Of a DNA stretch of 64,000 nt, positions 24,614 through 34,836 are shown in pieces. A program made the translations under genes and the position numbers. A model generated the notes under the pieces. That model was given only the letters and a program-made list of their open reading frames with translations. It did no database searches and was not told the origin of the DNA. The number at the start of each line of letters is the position of its first letter. Within the stretch, counting starts at the first letter, position 1. Source of the stretch: Nepenthes gracilis (Eukaryota > Streptophyta > Magnoliopsida > Caryophyllales > Nepenthaceae); the NCBI GenBank assembly GCA_033239525.1, contig BSYO01000011.1, positions 7,903,973 through 7,967,972 on the forward strand, given 5' to 3'.

Positions 24614-25311
24614 GTATATAATAATGGTAATAAGATCTTTTTTGGTGATCCGATCCCACGGTTCAAGTCCGGGCTTCAGCCTAGTCAATTTACAGCCCGG
24701 TGGTAACGACGCGCTAACCTAGTACTCTGATCCCTACCAAGGAACTCCTTGGTTTGCCCGCCGCAACGGAACCGACACCTTCCGGTCTTCAAGCCAATCT
24801 TCCCTCTCGTGCCACTTGAATTGCCAATCACGATCTCCTTCTTCAAGCACCAACGTCTCCATAAAGGATGAAAGCTTTAATGGTGAAAGAAATAGAAAAA
24901 GTAAAGAGAAAACCTTTAGAACATGGAGCTCAAAGTTGTAGCTTTGGTTTTCTCAAAAGGAACAATCACAATGGAGCATTTCTCCTCAAAGGAAAATATT
25001 CAGCTTTGAAAGGGTTTGAAAAGACAAAGCCAATATTTATAGAGGAGCCAAAAAGGTTAAGCAATGAATGATATATATAATCACGAAAACCCCGATGCAT
25101 AGACAAAAACATGATTGGTATGCTTTGCATCAGCGGCCCCCATTACTGGTTTTAGGCTCGAGCGCCAGCGAGCACGCATCAAGCAGCCCCATTATGCTTT
25201 ATGGAGGGCGGATAAATTTTAATGAATTTTAAACCGACCACCCACAACCCGACATCAATAAAATAATACATATGGTCACGGAATATGCCAATAAGACAAA
25301 TGTCTCTAACA
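24614..25311 (-). mobile_element. Copia-like solo LTR nested in A'
   Basis: On the minus strand it starts TGTTAGAGACA, a classic copia LTR start, at 25311. A TATA box CTATAAATA lies at about 25035-25043, followed by a leader and GC-rich sequence. The family A LTR lacks this 0.7-kb block. Candidate duplication TATAT is at 24609-24613 and 25312-25316, but the context is TA-rich and the left end is not a clean CA. It contains a 73-bp copy of the host LTR (25055-25127). The small frame 24868-25071 crosses these parts and is not a gene. Confidence 0.55.
25055..25127. repeat. Near-identical copy of host LTR sequence 25510-25579
   Basis: The two stretches agree almost base for base from GGTTAAGCAATGAATG to GGTATGCTTT. 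The only difference is a small substitution (CCCCG versus AGG) after the shared CACGAAAA. They are in the same orientation and about 455 bp apart. The second is native to the family A/B LTR, so this one is the copy. Confidence 0.85.
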
Positions 25312-25657
25312 TATATAATTAACTATAATCTATAAGGTATAAGTCTTCTGATCCGATCTTTCAAGTCCAGAGCCTAGTCCACCTCTAGTCTCTACTCTGT
25401 CCTATCGGCATAACAGACCTGTGCTAATCTGAAGATAAGGATAAGTAGTAGGGGTGAGCCAAATGCTCAACAAGTGCATCATATTTAAAATCGTAAACAA
25501 TATAAGTAAGGTTAAGCAATGAATGATATATATAATCACGAAAAAGGATGCATAGACAAAAACATGATTGGTATGCTTTTCGATTATGCTTTATAATATA
25601 ATTTATTTCCCTTTGGGATATAATTTATATATAATTATTCATCTTTACAGATTAGGG

Positions 25658-25674
25658 TCTGTAAACCTTACTAA
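25658..25674 (-). promoter_or_regulatory. Conserved LTR inverted repeat (A' copy, decayed)
   Basis: On the minus strand TTAGTAA-GGT-TTACAGA pairs at five Watson-Crick positions plus one G-U, with one mismatch, and is followed by CCCTAATC. Confidence 0.45.
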
Positions 25675-26686
25675 CCAAAGGTACAGGAGAATGATAAAAG
25701 GACCATAATACCCCACATGATCTATGGTCACAAGCTCCTATTATCGACCCAGAGGCAGGCCATCTACACATCATACCTGCAGACGGGCCAATAACATAAG
25801 GCCCCCACATATTCCCCCAGGGCCCAGATGCAGTCTTCATCCTTTCATAGTAACATCCTAAAGCTTGTCAAGAGTTTTACTCATTATAATACGCGGCCAA
25901 GATAATCCTTAAATCTCTACTGTAACACTAATGGTAAGCCAAGGGATATTACCCTTTATAAATAAATCCGTGGTCCTAATTTTATAATTTTTTTATTCAT
26001 TTGAGGGAAGATCCACCGCAATTCGATTCACAATATCTTCATCCGGGAGAACAATTTGATCAAATAACACATTGTGGACTTCCCTTCAAACGTATATGTG
26101 ATTATTATCTTTCCTTCGGATTTAAACCTTTTCACAAGTTAATTGGATGCATGGTCATCATAATTCAAAGGAAAAATTATGATTTCTTACTATCATTAGT
26201 CAATTATCACTTTGGGGGCCTCCGAAACACATTCCTTTACAACGGAATACAAATATATTTTTCAGGGCTTACAATTGGACACATATAATTAGATATAACT
26301 TACATAATAATTAATTATGAGGAAAGAATGCAAAATTCCCAATTGTCCTCGGGTGAACAGTAATAGGGCTGTATTAGAACGTCCAGACGTTACGAATGGG
26401 TTGATACTTGTAAAATCGGATGCCCGACCAAGGTATATATACAATTAGGACACGATAATTTATAATTTGGGGTCAATTAAACATATAATCGAAGGAAAAT
26501 GATATAGGAATACTTGCCTCGACCTGATCTTCGATTTCTCCCACTAGCTTAAAATCATAATTGAACCAAGAGCCTTCGTTTGGTCCTTTCTCTCTCTTCT
26601 CCCTCCCTCTCTCTCTCTCTCTCTACCGGTGCCTTCTACTTCTTTCTTTTCCCGCAACCCCTCTTCCCTTTCTTTTCTATTGTTGT

Positions 26687-26706
26687 TATTATTATTATTA
26701 TTATTA
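26687..26706. repeat. TTA microsatellite in A' LTR
   Basis: About seven TTA units, 203 bp from the minus-strand LTR start, the same relative place as the AAT arrays in both LTRs of A. A CT-rich block follows on the plus strand (26590-26640). Confidence 0.85.
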
Positions 26707-26914
26707 TATATATATACTTATTACTTTTTCTTTAAATTTCAGAACTCAAATTGGTACTCGACAATCGGACAAGTGCACTTCCAGTGTCGGCCTAATAATT
26801 CCAATTATCTCCCAAAATTTATAATATTTAATTAATTTTTATCACACCTAAATTACCCAAAAATAAATAAATTCAATTAAATCGAATAAAAAATATTCAG
26901 GATATTACAATAAA

Positions 26915-27221
26915 AGTGGCGTTTAACCCCATTTACAATATTATATATATACTGACCTACCTACAAGTCTTAAAAAGTGACATATAGCTTTTGATTGTAT
27001 GAAAATAAATATAATTTAAATTTTGATTATTCATTCCTTTGTTGATAAGGCCCTACTGGCTTTGGGTCCATAAAAATTAGTATGATTTAAACATATTTTT
27101 ATAGTATATTTGTTAAAAGAAGAAACTTAGTTATCATTTGAATTATGCATGATTATTATGCAAATCTTTTAATCTTTGATATGATATTTTACCATATTCC
27201 TTCCCACATTGTTTTGAGATA
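26915..27221 (+). repeat. LTR D2, segment 2 of 4
   Basis: Lies between the ATAAA duplication of A' and the AATTA duplication of E. By removing both insertions it joins 24106 to 38456. AT-rich, without a recognisable frame. Confidence 0.55.
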
Positions 27222-27503
27222 AATTATGTAACGACCCGAACCCAAATCTATAATTAATACCCAAACCTGATTGCAGAAGAAAAATTTTAAGTCTCAAACC
27301 AATATATATAGTTCAATATTCTAAATATTTTTATCTAATTTAATTGAATTTATTTATTTTGGAGAGTAATTTGGGTGTAATAAAAACTAATTAAATATTA
27401 TACAATTTTTGAAAAATATTTGAAATTGTTAGGTCCGCGTGCGGAGTGCACCCGTTCGGTCACCAGAGTATCTATTTAGATTTCAAAATTTAAAGAAAAA
27501 TAA

Positions 27504-27506
<3 letters not shown>

Positions 27507-27540
<34 letters not shown>
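27507..27540. repeat. AAT microsatellite in A 5' LTR
   Basis: About 11 AAT units, 195 bp from the LTR start, directly before a GA-rich tract that includes (GA)n near 27620-27645. The poly-Asn and poly-Tyr frames across it are artefacts. Confidence 0.95.
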
Positions 27541-27543
<3 letters not shown>

Positions 27544-27614
27544 GAGAGGGAGAAGGGGAATCACGGAATGTGGAAGGCAGGAGAACGCGAGAAGAGAGGG
27601 AGGCTTCGAGGAGG

Positions 27615-27645
<31 letters not shown>

Positions 27646-28838
27646 GGGAGGGAGAAGAGAGAGAAGCCGCCAAATGAAGGCTTTCGGGTCCGATTTCGAG
27701 CTTAAACCAGTTGGAGAAATCGTAGAATGGGTCGAGGCAAGTATATCAATACCCTTTTCTTCCATTTTCTTTGATTTTTATTTGATCCCCTTCGAGTATT
27801 TTTATTCCGATACTCGACCCATGTATGTATATGTATTACCCATGACCTAAGTATAAATATACTTTAATTTCGTTGTCCGATTCATTGTTTTCGCACTGTT
27901 TTGCGTGATCGAAACCCTAACCCATGCGCACATACTGTTCACCAGCGTCCGGATGATTTCAGCCTCCGTTATTTGGGATTTTTACATAAATTAGGACTAG
28001 AATATTATTACTCATATCCTAATATAATTTATTTATTATTTAATACTCAAATTTCCTTCCAATTGGCTCAGTTTGGCAAAGTGCCCAGCTCATGAATCCC
28101 CCATTTTCCATCAATTATATGTTTAATTAACCCCAATTTATGAATTATCATGTCCTAATTATACATATACCTCGGTCGGGTATCCGATTTCACAAGTATC
28201 AACCCGTTTGCGATCTCCGAACGCTCTAAAACGGGCCTGACACTGTTCATCGGAGGTTAAAAATGAAATTGCATGTTTCCATCATATTTAATTGTTATAT
28301 AAGCTATTTCTAATTGTGCATATGTGATTGAAAGCTTTGAAAAAATATGTTTGTGATCCATTGTGAAAGAAAAAGTGTCTGAAGCCCTCTTATGTGGTAA
28401 TTTCTCATCAGTGGTAAGAATTTTCAATCTCCTCCATGAATTGTGATATCTATGCATATAAATTGAATTGTCAAAGACTCAAGTCCAAAGGAAATATACG
28501 AATCGTACATGTATTCAGAGGAAAATCCACAACGTGCGATATGATCGAATTGTTCCCCCGGATTGAGATATTGTGAATGAAATATGGTGAATTTCCCTCA
28601 AAAGTATAAGAAATGAAATTAGGACCACGGATTTCTATTCGTAGGGTAGTATTCCCTAATCTGCCATTTACATCACGATGAAAACTCAAGGATTACCCTG
28701 ACCGTATATCCTGGCTGCTTATTGGAGCGGATGATATCCATAGCTTGTCTTAGGATACTACTGTGGAAGAATAAGGACTGTCCTAGTACCCAGGGGATAT
28801 GGGGCAAATCATTATTGGACTATTTACATGCAAAATGT

Positions 28839-28906
28839 GATGACATAGTTGCTACAGGCCTAAAATGTAGCCGATGGCCGAGTTGCTGCAGGCCTAAAAT
28901 ATAGCC
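28839..28906 (+). repeat. 34-bp tandem repeat, two copies (A 5' LTR)
   Basis: Units at 28839 and 28873 share the core GTTGCTNCAGGCCTAAAAT followed by GTAGCC or ATAGCC. The 3' LTR has four units of the same length. Confidence 0.85.
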
Positions 28907-28965
28907 ATTGTGCTTTAGAATATGTAGGGTTACACATTTCTTTTCTCGTTCTCTCGTACATTTAC

Positions 28966-28982
28966 CTAGTAAGATTTACTAG
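28966..28982 (+). promoter_or_regulatory. Conserved LTR inverted repeat (A 5' LTR)
   Basis: CTAGTAA-GAT-TTACTAG: a perfect 7-bp stem with a 3-nt loop, followed by CCTTGATCCGCA. Confidence 0.65.
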
Positions 28983-29711
28983 CCTTGATCCGCAGATATA
29001 AGTAATTATACATAATTGGCATCCAAAATAGAGGAAGAATAAAATGTTAGATGTTAATTGTATTTCAAAAGTATAATTGATCATGACTTATGTTATGCAT
29101 CCTTATCATACTCATAAATTCCTCTTTTTTCTTTATTTTGTCTATATATATAGTTATTGTCTTGATAACGTTGCACTTATTGAGCTGTTAGCTCATCCTT
29201 ACTTCTCCTTGTCTCCGGTAGAGCACAGGTTTAATATACCTGACGGGATGGAGTGGACTAAGTTTGGATTTAGAAGACTATGTTGAAGACTTAGAATTTG
29301 TAACTTAATTTATGTCTGAAAAAAATTATATATATATTTATATTTCTTTTGGAAAGATTGATATATATTGTACAAAATGACTAATGATTAGATAGCTTAG
29401 TTTCCGTTGTGTTTGGATTTATTTATACTTTTGCAGGTTATATATGGATTTGTTGCAGATACCTAGTGACATTTTTCTTTAGCCAATGTTGTGATTAGAT
29501 ACACAGCATTGGAGTCACAACTTATATGTGGCTCATGGATCTTGTGAGGAGTTGTGATTTTGTGTGTTGTTGTTGTTGATGTCAAACGATGGGATTATTG
29601 AATGTATATTATTTTGAATAGGATAGTTTACAGGTTTTATATTTGACGGATGTCCGTATTACAGACAAAACTCTACCGAATTTTTGATAAAAAAATACAA
29701 TTCGTCACAGT

Positions 29712-29723
29712 TGGTATCAGAGA
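29712..29723 (+). promoter_or_regulatory. A primer binding site (initiator-Met tRNA)
   Basis: TGGTATCAGAGA begins two bases after the 5' LTR end and is complementary to the 3' end of plant initiator-Met tRNA. Confidence 0.88.
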
Positions 29724-32700
29724 AAAGAGATGTCTTATATTTGATTTGAATCGTATGCGAAAATTTAGGATCAATTAAGATCGATTGGATAAGTAGATGT
29801 AGGAGTAGGGCAATTAAGTTAGATTGGATAGTCCCAATTATTCCGGTTGGCTAGCTTAAGCTTAAACTAAGTTAGAAATAGAGGATGAGTTTGGTTGTCT
29901 AGCTCCTGCGTCCTAGATAGTGTCCTAAGAATAGTTTATCTGCGTTGATGCCTTCTTATAGAATATTAGTAGCTGCTAGGACTCCTAGGCGAAGGTCTAT
30001 TCATGGTAGTGATCGACCGTGAGGTTGAGAGGAGCTGTAGGGAGGCACCTTGATGCTTAAATTTGATTGGTATCGATTTGGTGCTTGAATTGGTCGGTGT
30101 TGATTCAACGCCTAGGTTAATTGATTTCGGTTCGAGGTTTAGGTTCGAACGACTCTAGGTTGAGGTTCTCGGGTTGGCAATTTGCTAAGAATGAATGTTT
30201 GATTAATAGATCAAGTATGATGGATAAGGTGGGATTGATAGCTCGAGGTCAGCATAACTTAGGGTCAATTTGGGTATAGTGAATCCAAAGATGTCAATTT
30301 ATAATAGATTTGGAGATGCTTAAAAGCCTAAATGTTTGGGTGGCTCGAATCCTATAGAGAATGGGATATGGATCTTGAGAGTTAAGACGATGTCACGGTC
30401 ATGAAATGTTCGGAGGAAGATAAGGTGATATTGTCCCATGTAAGTTAGGAGGTGAAGTCGACCACAGGTAATTGATGCGAAAAGGATCATATGCCTCAAG
30501 AATAAAGAGATATCGCCGGATATATTCTTGGATGCTTTACGGATGAATATCTTGTTTCAGTTAGGATTTTGAGAGTGTATTTCAACTGTAGATAGTTCGA
30601 CCGCATGAATAGGGATTGCCCATATTTTATGGGTAAGACAGTTAAGGGGGCCTAGTACCTTGATTGAGGTTTTGCGCTGATAGCACAAAGTGTTGAAGTG
30701 TCGTCCATCGTGGCAGGAGATGAGGTCTCCGAATCTTGATGTTTCGGTACATGTATTACCTTGGGTGCCAGTATCTATATTTTATTGGTGTTTCCTAAGT
30801 TTATTCGTTTATTTGAGGATTATAGACTTGTGCTAATTGCATCAAGGTCAATGACCTTCCCATCGGAATGTAGATGTGGTTGGTTTGGGCGGACTGATTA
30901 TCTTATGGTGATAAGGCTTGATATGATATGGAGGACGATTTGGTTAGTACGGTGCCATGCTAGTGTGAGCCATGACGGTAAGGATATGACACCCTGTAAT
31001 CGGGTGGAAAAGTTTAAATATGAGATATCGTTGTTTAGGTAGCGACGGAATTAGTATTGTTTTGTCTACATATCATCCGATTAGGATTTGTACCAAGTTT
31101 AGTTGGCACATAAGACCATACTTGGGAATTGTCTTATGGTCACCAAGGTGTTTGGATAGTGTAAGTGTTTGAGGATGTTTTCTAGAGAAAACGATCAACC
31201 TGAATCGTTCCCTAATTATTAAAGTGATGATTGTTGTGGAGTTGTGCCAAGGATTGACACCCAATTTAAGGATTCTGTATGGAACTGATGAGGCATCGAC
31301 TAAGTATTTTGCCGTGAGGTACTGCAGTGCTTTTAGGATGGCCTCATTGATGAATTATTAGAATTGAAAGGGTGTGTGAACCCCATTGGAGGATCGTATC
31401 TTGGATTAAAAAGACAGTTAGCTGTGAGCCCAAGTATGAAAGGAACAAGGAGAAGTCTATGTTGGGCGTATGGTTTCTCCGATCACCGGAATGTGATTCC
31501 TTAGAATTTGGAGCAATGGCTAATATGGGAAAAGATTGATTGATATCTCGAAGGTGTGTAGTTTTCTTAAATCTAGTTGAACCCAGAAGAGTAATCCGAT
31601 AAGAATTTCTCAAAAATTACAGTGCCGTGAGGCGTTTGGCTTGGAGATGGCCCGTATTCGTCGAAATGGATCATGCGAGAGTAGCCTTCGAGGAATTAAG
31701 GATTAGTTGTCAGCTTTATTGTTTGAGGTTGACCCCTGATAGGTCTAGTAAACTATGAAGGAATGTGAGCTTTTTGAGTAACCTCTAGGATTGTGTTTCT
31801 CATGACTTGTATGAGTAGTTACCCTTAGTTAAGAGGGTGTAAAAGCCTATGATCAATATTACTCTACCCATAGTTTGGGGTTGGCTATTGAGGTCCTAAC
31901 TTTGAGAATTAATAGGTGTCTCTTTTGAAAATAACAGTTGTCTGAATGATCCTAAAGGATTGGGAGGTTGTCTCACAGGAGAGATGGCCATGCGACCATG
32001 CAAATGGGTTAACCGGCTTAGGGATTGGAAGGAGTATTTCGGTATCCTTCAAGGAAGGTGAGCAATATTGCTAATAATTGGCCCCAGGAATTTTTGGTTG
32101 GAATATGTCTTGATGCTCCATTGGAGGGTTTTTAGGGAGAATCTCAAATGGATTTTAATATCTAAGTGGAGGGAGTGCTCTGCCTTTGGTTCTAGAACAG
32201 AAAACTACCTCCTAGGTATGAGGCCAAGAAACTATGAGATGAGAAGTCCTCACCGTATCGATTTCGAGGCAATTAGGGTAGTAAGAATTATAGTATTGTT
32301 AGGTAATTGTGGAATCGATAGTCTAGGGTAACCCATTTATCGTGATTTGGATGATACATGGGGATAGGATCGGATGACTCACCGGTATACCCATGGGATG
32401 ATGAGTTAGATAAGTATTCGAGTTTGAAGTTTTGGGTGATTACTTCGATTGTGTTGCCTAGGTTGATTATAGTCTAAGGATTATAGGCTTTACCTAAATC
32501 GTATTAATCGTATTGATGTCTTTAGGATCTTTCTTGGGTTTATAACTGCAAGGTAATCTACGAGTCTGATCTGAATTAATAGACATGGGTTACAAGAGGA
32601 TTCTCAGTATCCTGATAGATAGTTAATCAGAGTTAACGCAACAAAAATGTGGTAAACCTATATACCTTAAGGCTCAACTTGATGTTCAAAAAGAATGATT

Positions 32701-33091
32701 ATTTTCAAGGCTTAACGTAAATTAAAGTAAGAATTATTAACCCGTTTGAGGTTTTGAATTAAGTTAGAAAGGTAGTCAATAAATTTGGTCTACCTTTGAA
32801 CTTGGTGGATTAGCATGAAATCTTCCACATATTATTGATTTTGGAAGTAGGTATGTGGTCAAGTCAGGCCGTTGTTGGGAGATTAAGAATTTGTCTCATA
32901 ATGAGGTTTCAATCTAAATCTTAGATAGAACGTATTGAGTGATAAGGATCAAGACAATTCAAATGGCTAAAGCTCTCTAGGATAAATTGTTTAATCGAGG
33001 AAGTGACTTGGGAACGATAGGATGAAACAGCAAAGATTACCCCGATTTTAAGTTTTGAGGTTCATTAAATTTTAATGACCAAATTTTTATA
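29724..33091 (+). pseudogene. A Gag-Pol remnant, deeply decayed
   Basis: No frame exceeds about 95 codons. An Arg-rich Gag-like start (ARTPRRRSIHGSD) is at 29968-30010. Around 31370-31480 lies sequence matching the RT segment before FLGHVVS, and 31500-31620 matches the LGLAGYYRRF region. RNase H-like sequence follows at 31620-31900, and a chromodomain-like segment (codons for the VKVLWRNH...EEVTWER pattern with indels) at 32905-33030. It co-aligns with B1 and B2 internal regions. At 3.4 kb it is shorter than a complete gag-pol, so deletions as well as point changes have occurred. The plus-strand frames 30761-31042 and 32068-32331 and the minus-strand frames in this region are chance openings. 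Confidence 0.65.
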
Positions 33092-33093
33092 AG

Positions 33094-33103
33094 TGGGGGA
33101 AAA
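33094..33103 (+). promoter_or_regulatory. A polypurine tract
   Basis: TGGGGGAAAA immediately precedes the 3' LTR start TATAATATCCTG. Confidence 0.75.
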
Positions 33104-33274
33104 TATAATATCCTGAATATTTTTATCTAATTTAATTGAGTTTATATATTTTTGGGATAATTTGTGTGTAATAAAAACTAATTAAATATTATAAAAATTT
33201 TAAAAAATATTTAAAATTGTTAGGCCGGCGTCCGTTCGGTCGTCCGAGTATCAATTTAAATTTTAAAATTTAAA

Positions 33275-33275
<1 letters not shown>

Positions 33276-33343
<68 letters not shown>
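33276..33343. repeat. AAT microsatellite in A 3' LTR
   Basis: About 22 AAT units, twice the length of the array in the 5' LTR of the same element. Confidence 0.95.
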
Positions 33344-34624
33344 GAAGGAGAATGGGAATCAGGGAACGTGGGAGGAGAACGTGAGAAGAGAGGGAGGCTT
33401 CGGGTAGAGAGAGGGGGGAGGGAGAAGAGAGAAAAATAGCCAAACGAAGGCTTTCGAGTCCGATTTCGAGCTAGAACTAGTTGGAGAAATAATAGAGCGG
33501 GTCGAGGCAAGTGCATCCATACCCTTTTCTTCCATTTTCTTTGATTTTTATTCGATCTCCTTCGGACATTTTTATCCCGATACCCGACCCATGTATATAT
33601 ATGTGTTACCCATGATCTAAGCATGAAGATACTTCAATTTCGTTGTCCGATTCATTATTTTCGCACTATTTTGCGCGATTGAAACCCTGAACCCATGCAC
33701 GCATACTGTTCACGGGCATCCGGATGATTTCGGCCTCCGATTTTTGGGGCTTTTACATAAATTAGGACTAGAATATCACTACCCATATCCTAATATAATT
33801 TAGTTATCATTTGATACTCGAATTCCCTTTTGATTGGCTCGGTTTGGATTCGCCAAACCCTAACCCATGCCCAGCTCGTGAATCCCCCATTTTCCATCAA
33901 TTATATGTTTAATTTACCCCAATTTATGAATTATCATGTCCTAATTATACATATACCTCGGCCGGGCGTTCGATTTCACAAGTATCGACCTGTTTGCGAT
34001 GTCTAGACGCTCTAAAACGGGCCTAACACTGTTCACCCGATGTTAAAAATAAAATTACATGTTCCCATCATATTTAACTATTATATAAGTTATGTCTAAT
34101 TGTGCATGTGTGATTGAAAGCTCCAGAAAAATATATTTGTGATCTATTGTGGAGGAAAAAGGGTCTGAAGCCCTCTTATATGGTAATTGCTCATTGGTGG
34201 TAAGAATTTCCAATCTCTTCCATGAATTGTGATATCTATGCATGTAAATTGAATCGTCAAAGACTCAAGTCCAAAAGAAAGAAACGAATCGTACATGTAT
34301 TCGGAGGGAAATCCACAACGTGCGATATGATTAAATTGTTCTCCCAAATAGAACTATTGTGAATGAAATATGGTGAATCTTCCCTCAAAAGTATAAGAAA
34401 TGAAACTAGGACCATGGATTTATATTCATAGGGTAGTATTTCATAGCTTGCCATTTATATCATAGTGAAAACTCAAAGATTATCCTGTCCGTGTATCCTG
34501 GCCGCTTGTTGGAGTAGCGATGTCTATGGCACACCTTAGGATACTACTGTGGAACAGCGAGGACTGCCTTGGTACTCCAGGGGATATGGGGCGAATCGTT
34601 ATCGGCCTGTTTAAGCAAAAATGT

Positions 34625-34760
34625 GATGGCCAAGTTACTACAGGCCTAAAATATAGCCGATGGCTGAGTTACTACAGGCCTAAAATATAGCCGATGGCTG
34701 AGTTGCTGCAAGCCTAAAATATAACCGATGACCGAGTTACTATAGGCCTAAAATGTAACC
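34625..34760 (+). repeat. 34-bp tandem repeat, four copies (A 3' LTR)
   Basis: Units start at 34625, 34659, 34693 and 34727, each exactly 34 bp, with a GATGG(C/T)NGAGTT...GGCCTAAAAT...CC pattern. Units 1 and 2 are nearly identical. Confidence 0.9.
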
Positions 34761-34819
34761 GTTGTGCTTTAGAATGTGTAGGGTAACACATTCCTTTTCT
34801 CGTTCTTTCGCACCCTTAG

Positions 34820-34836
34820 CTAGTAAGGTTTACTAG
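34820..34836 (+). promoter_or_regulatory. Conserved LTR inverted repeat (A 3' LTR)
   Basis: CTAGTAA-GGT-TTACTAG: the stem is identical to the 5' LTR copy and only the loop and flanks differ. Followed by TCGTGGTCCG. Confidence 0.65.

Larger units (their letters stand above)
24107..26909 (-). mobile_element. Solo LTR A' (family A), minus strand, with a nested copia-type LTR
   Basis: On the minus strand it starts TGTAATATCCTGAATATT and ends GTCACA, matching both ends of the element A LTRs. The pentamer ATAAA flanks it exactly (24102-24106 and 26910-26914). No internal region or second LTR is present, so it is a solo LTR left by LTR-LTR recombination. It contains a TTA microsatellite (26687-26706), the family inverted repeat (25658-25674) and an insertion at about 24614-25311. 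Confidence 0.88.
27312..29709 (+). repeat. A 5' LTR
   Basis: 2398 bp, ending TTCGTCACA directly before the primer site. Contains the AAT array (27507-27540), a purine-rich block (27541-27665), a TATAAATAT (27852-27860), two 34-bp repeats (28839-28906) and the inverted repeat at 28966-28982. Confidence 0.9.

Noticed and set aside
24658..24675. GGTTCAAGTCC, a good match to a tRNA/SINE B box
   Set aside because: No A box or cloverleaf around it. The homologous place at 25349-25385 lacks the GGTT, so the match looks accidental within duplicated LTR-like sequence.
24868..25071. 67-codon plus-strand frame (KALMVKEIEKVKRK start)
   Set aside because: It lies antisense in the copia-like LTR over its TATA and leader and ends in the templated 73-bp segment.
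32068..32331. 87-codon frame in element A
   Set aside because: Tested as integrase or RT in this frame and no motif was found. The region aligns with B1/B2 pol ghosts in other frames.
33256..33624. 122-codon minus-strand frame with a long Tyr run
   Set aside because: It is the AAT microsatellite and GA-rich tract of the A 3' LTR read in reverse. The same applies to 27439-27765, 26561-26835 and 37843-38279.
34625..34760. 34-bp repeats as a possible CRISPR or satellite
   Set aside because: No spacers, only two to four copies, and fixed inside LTRs of A and F.
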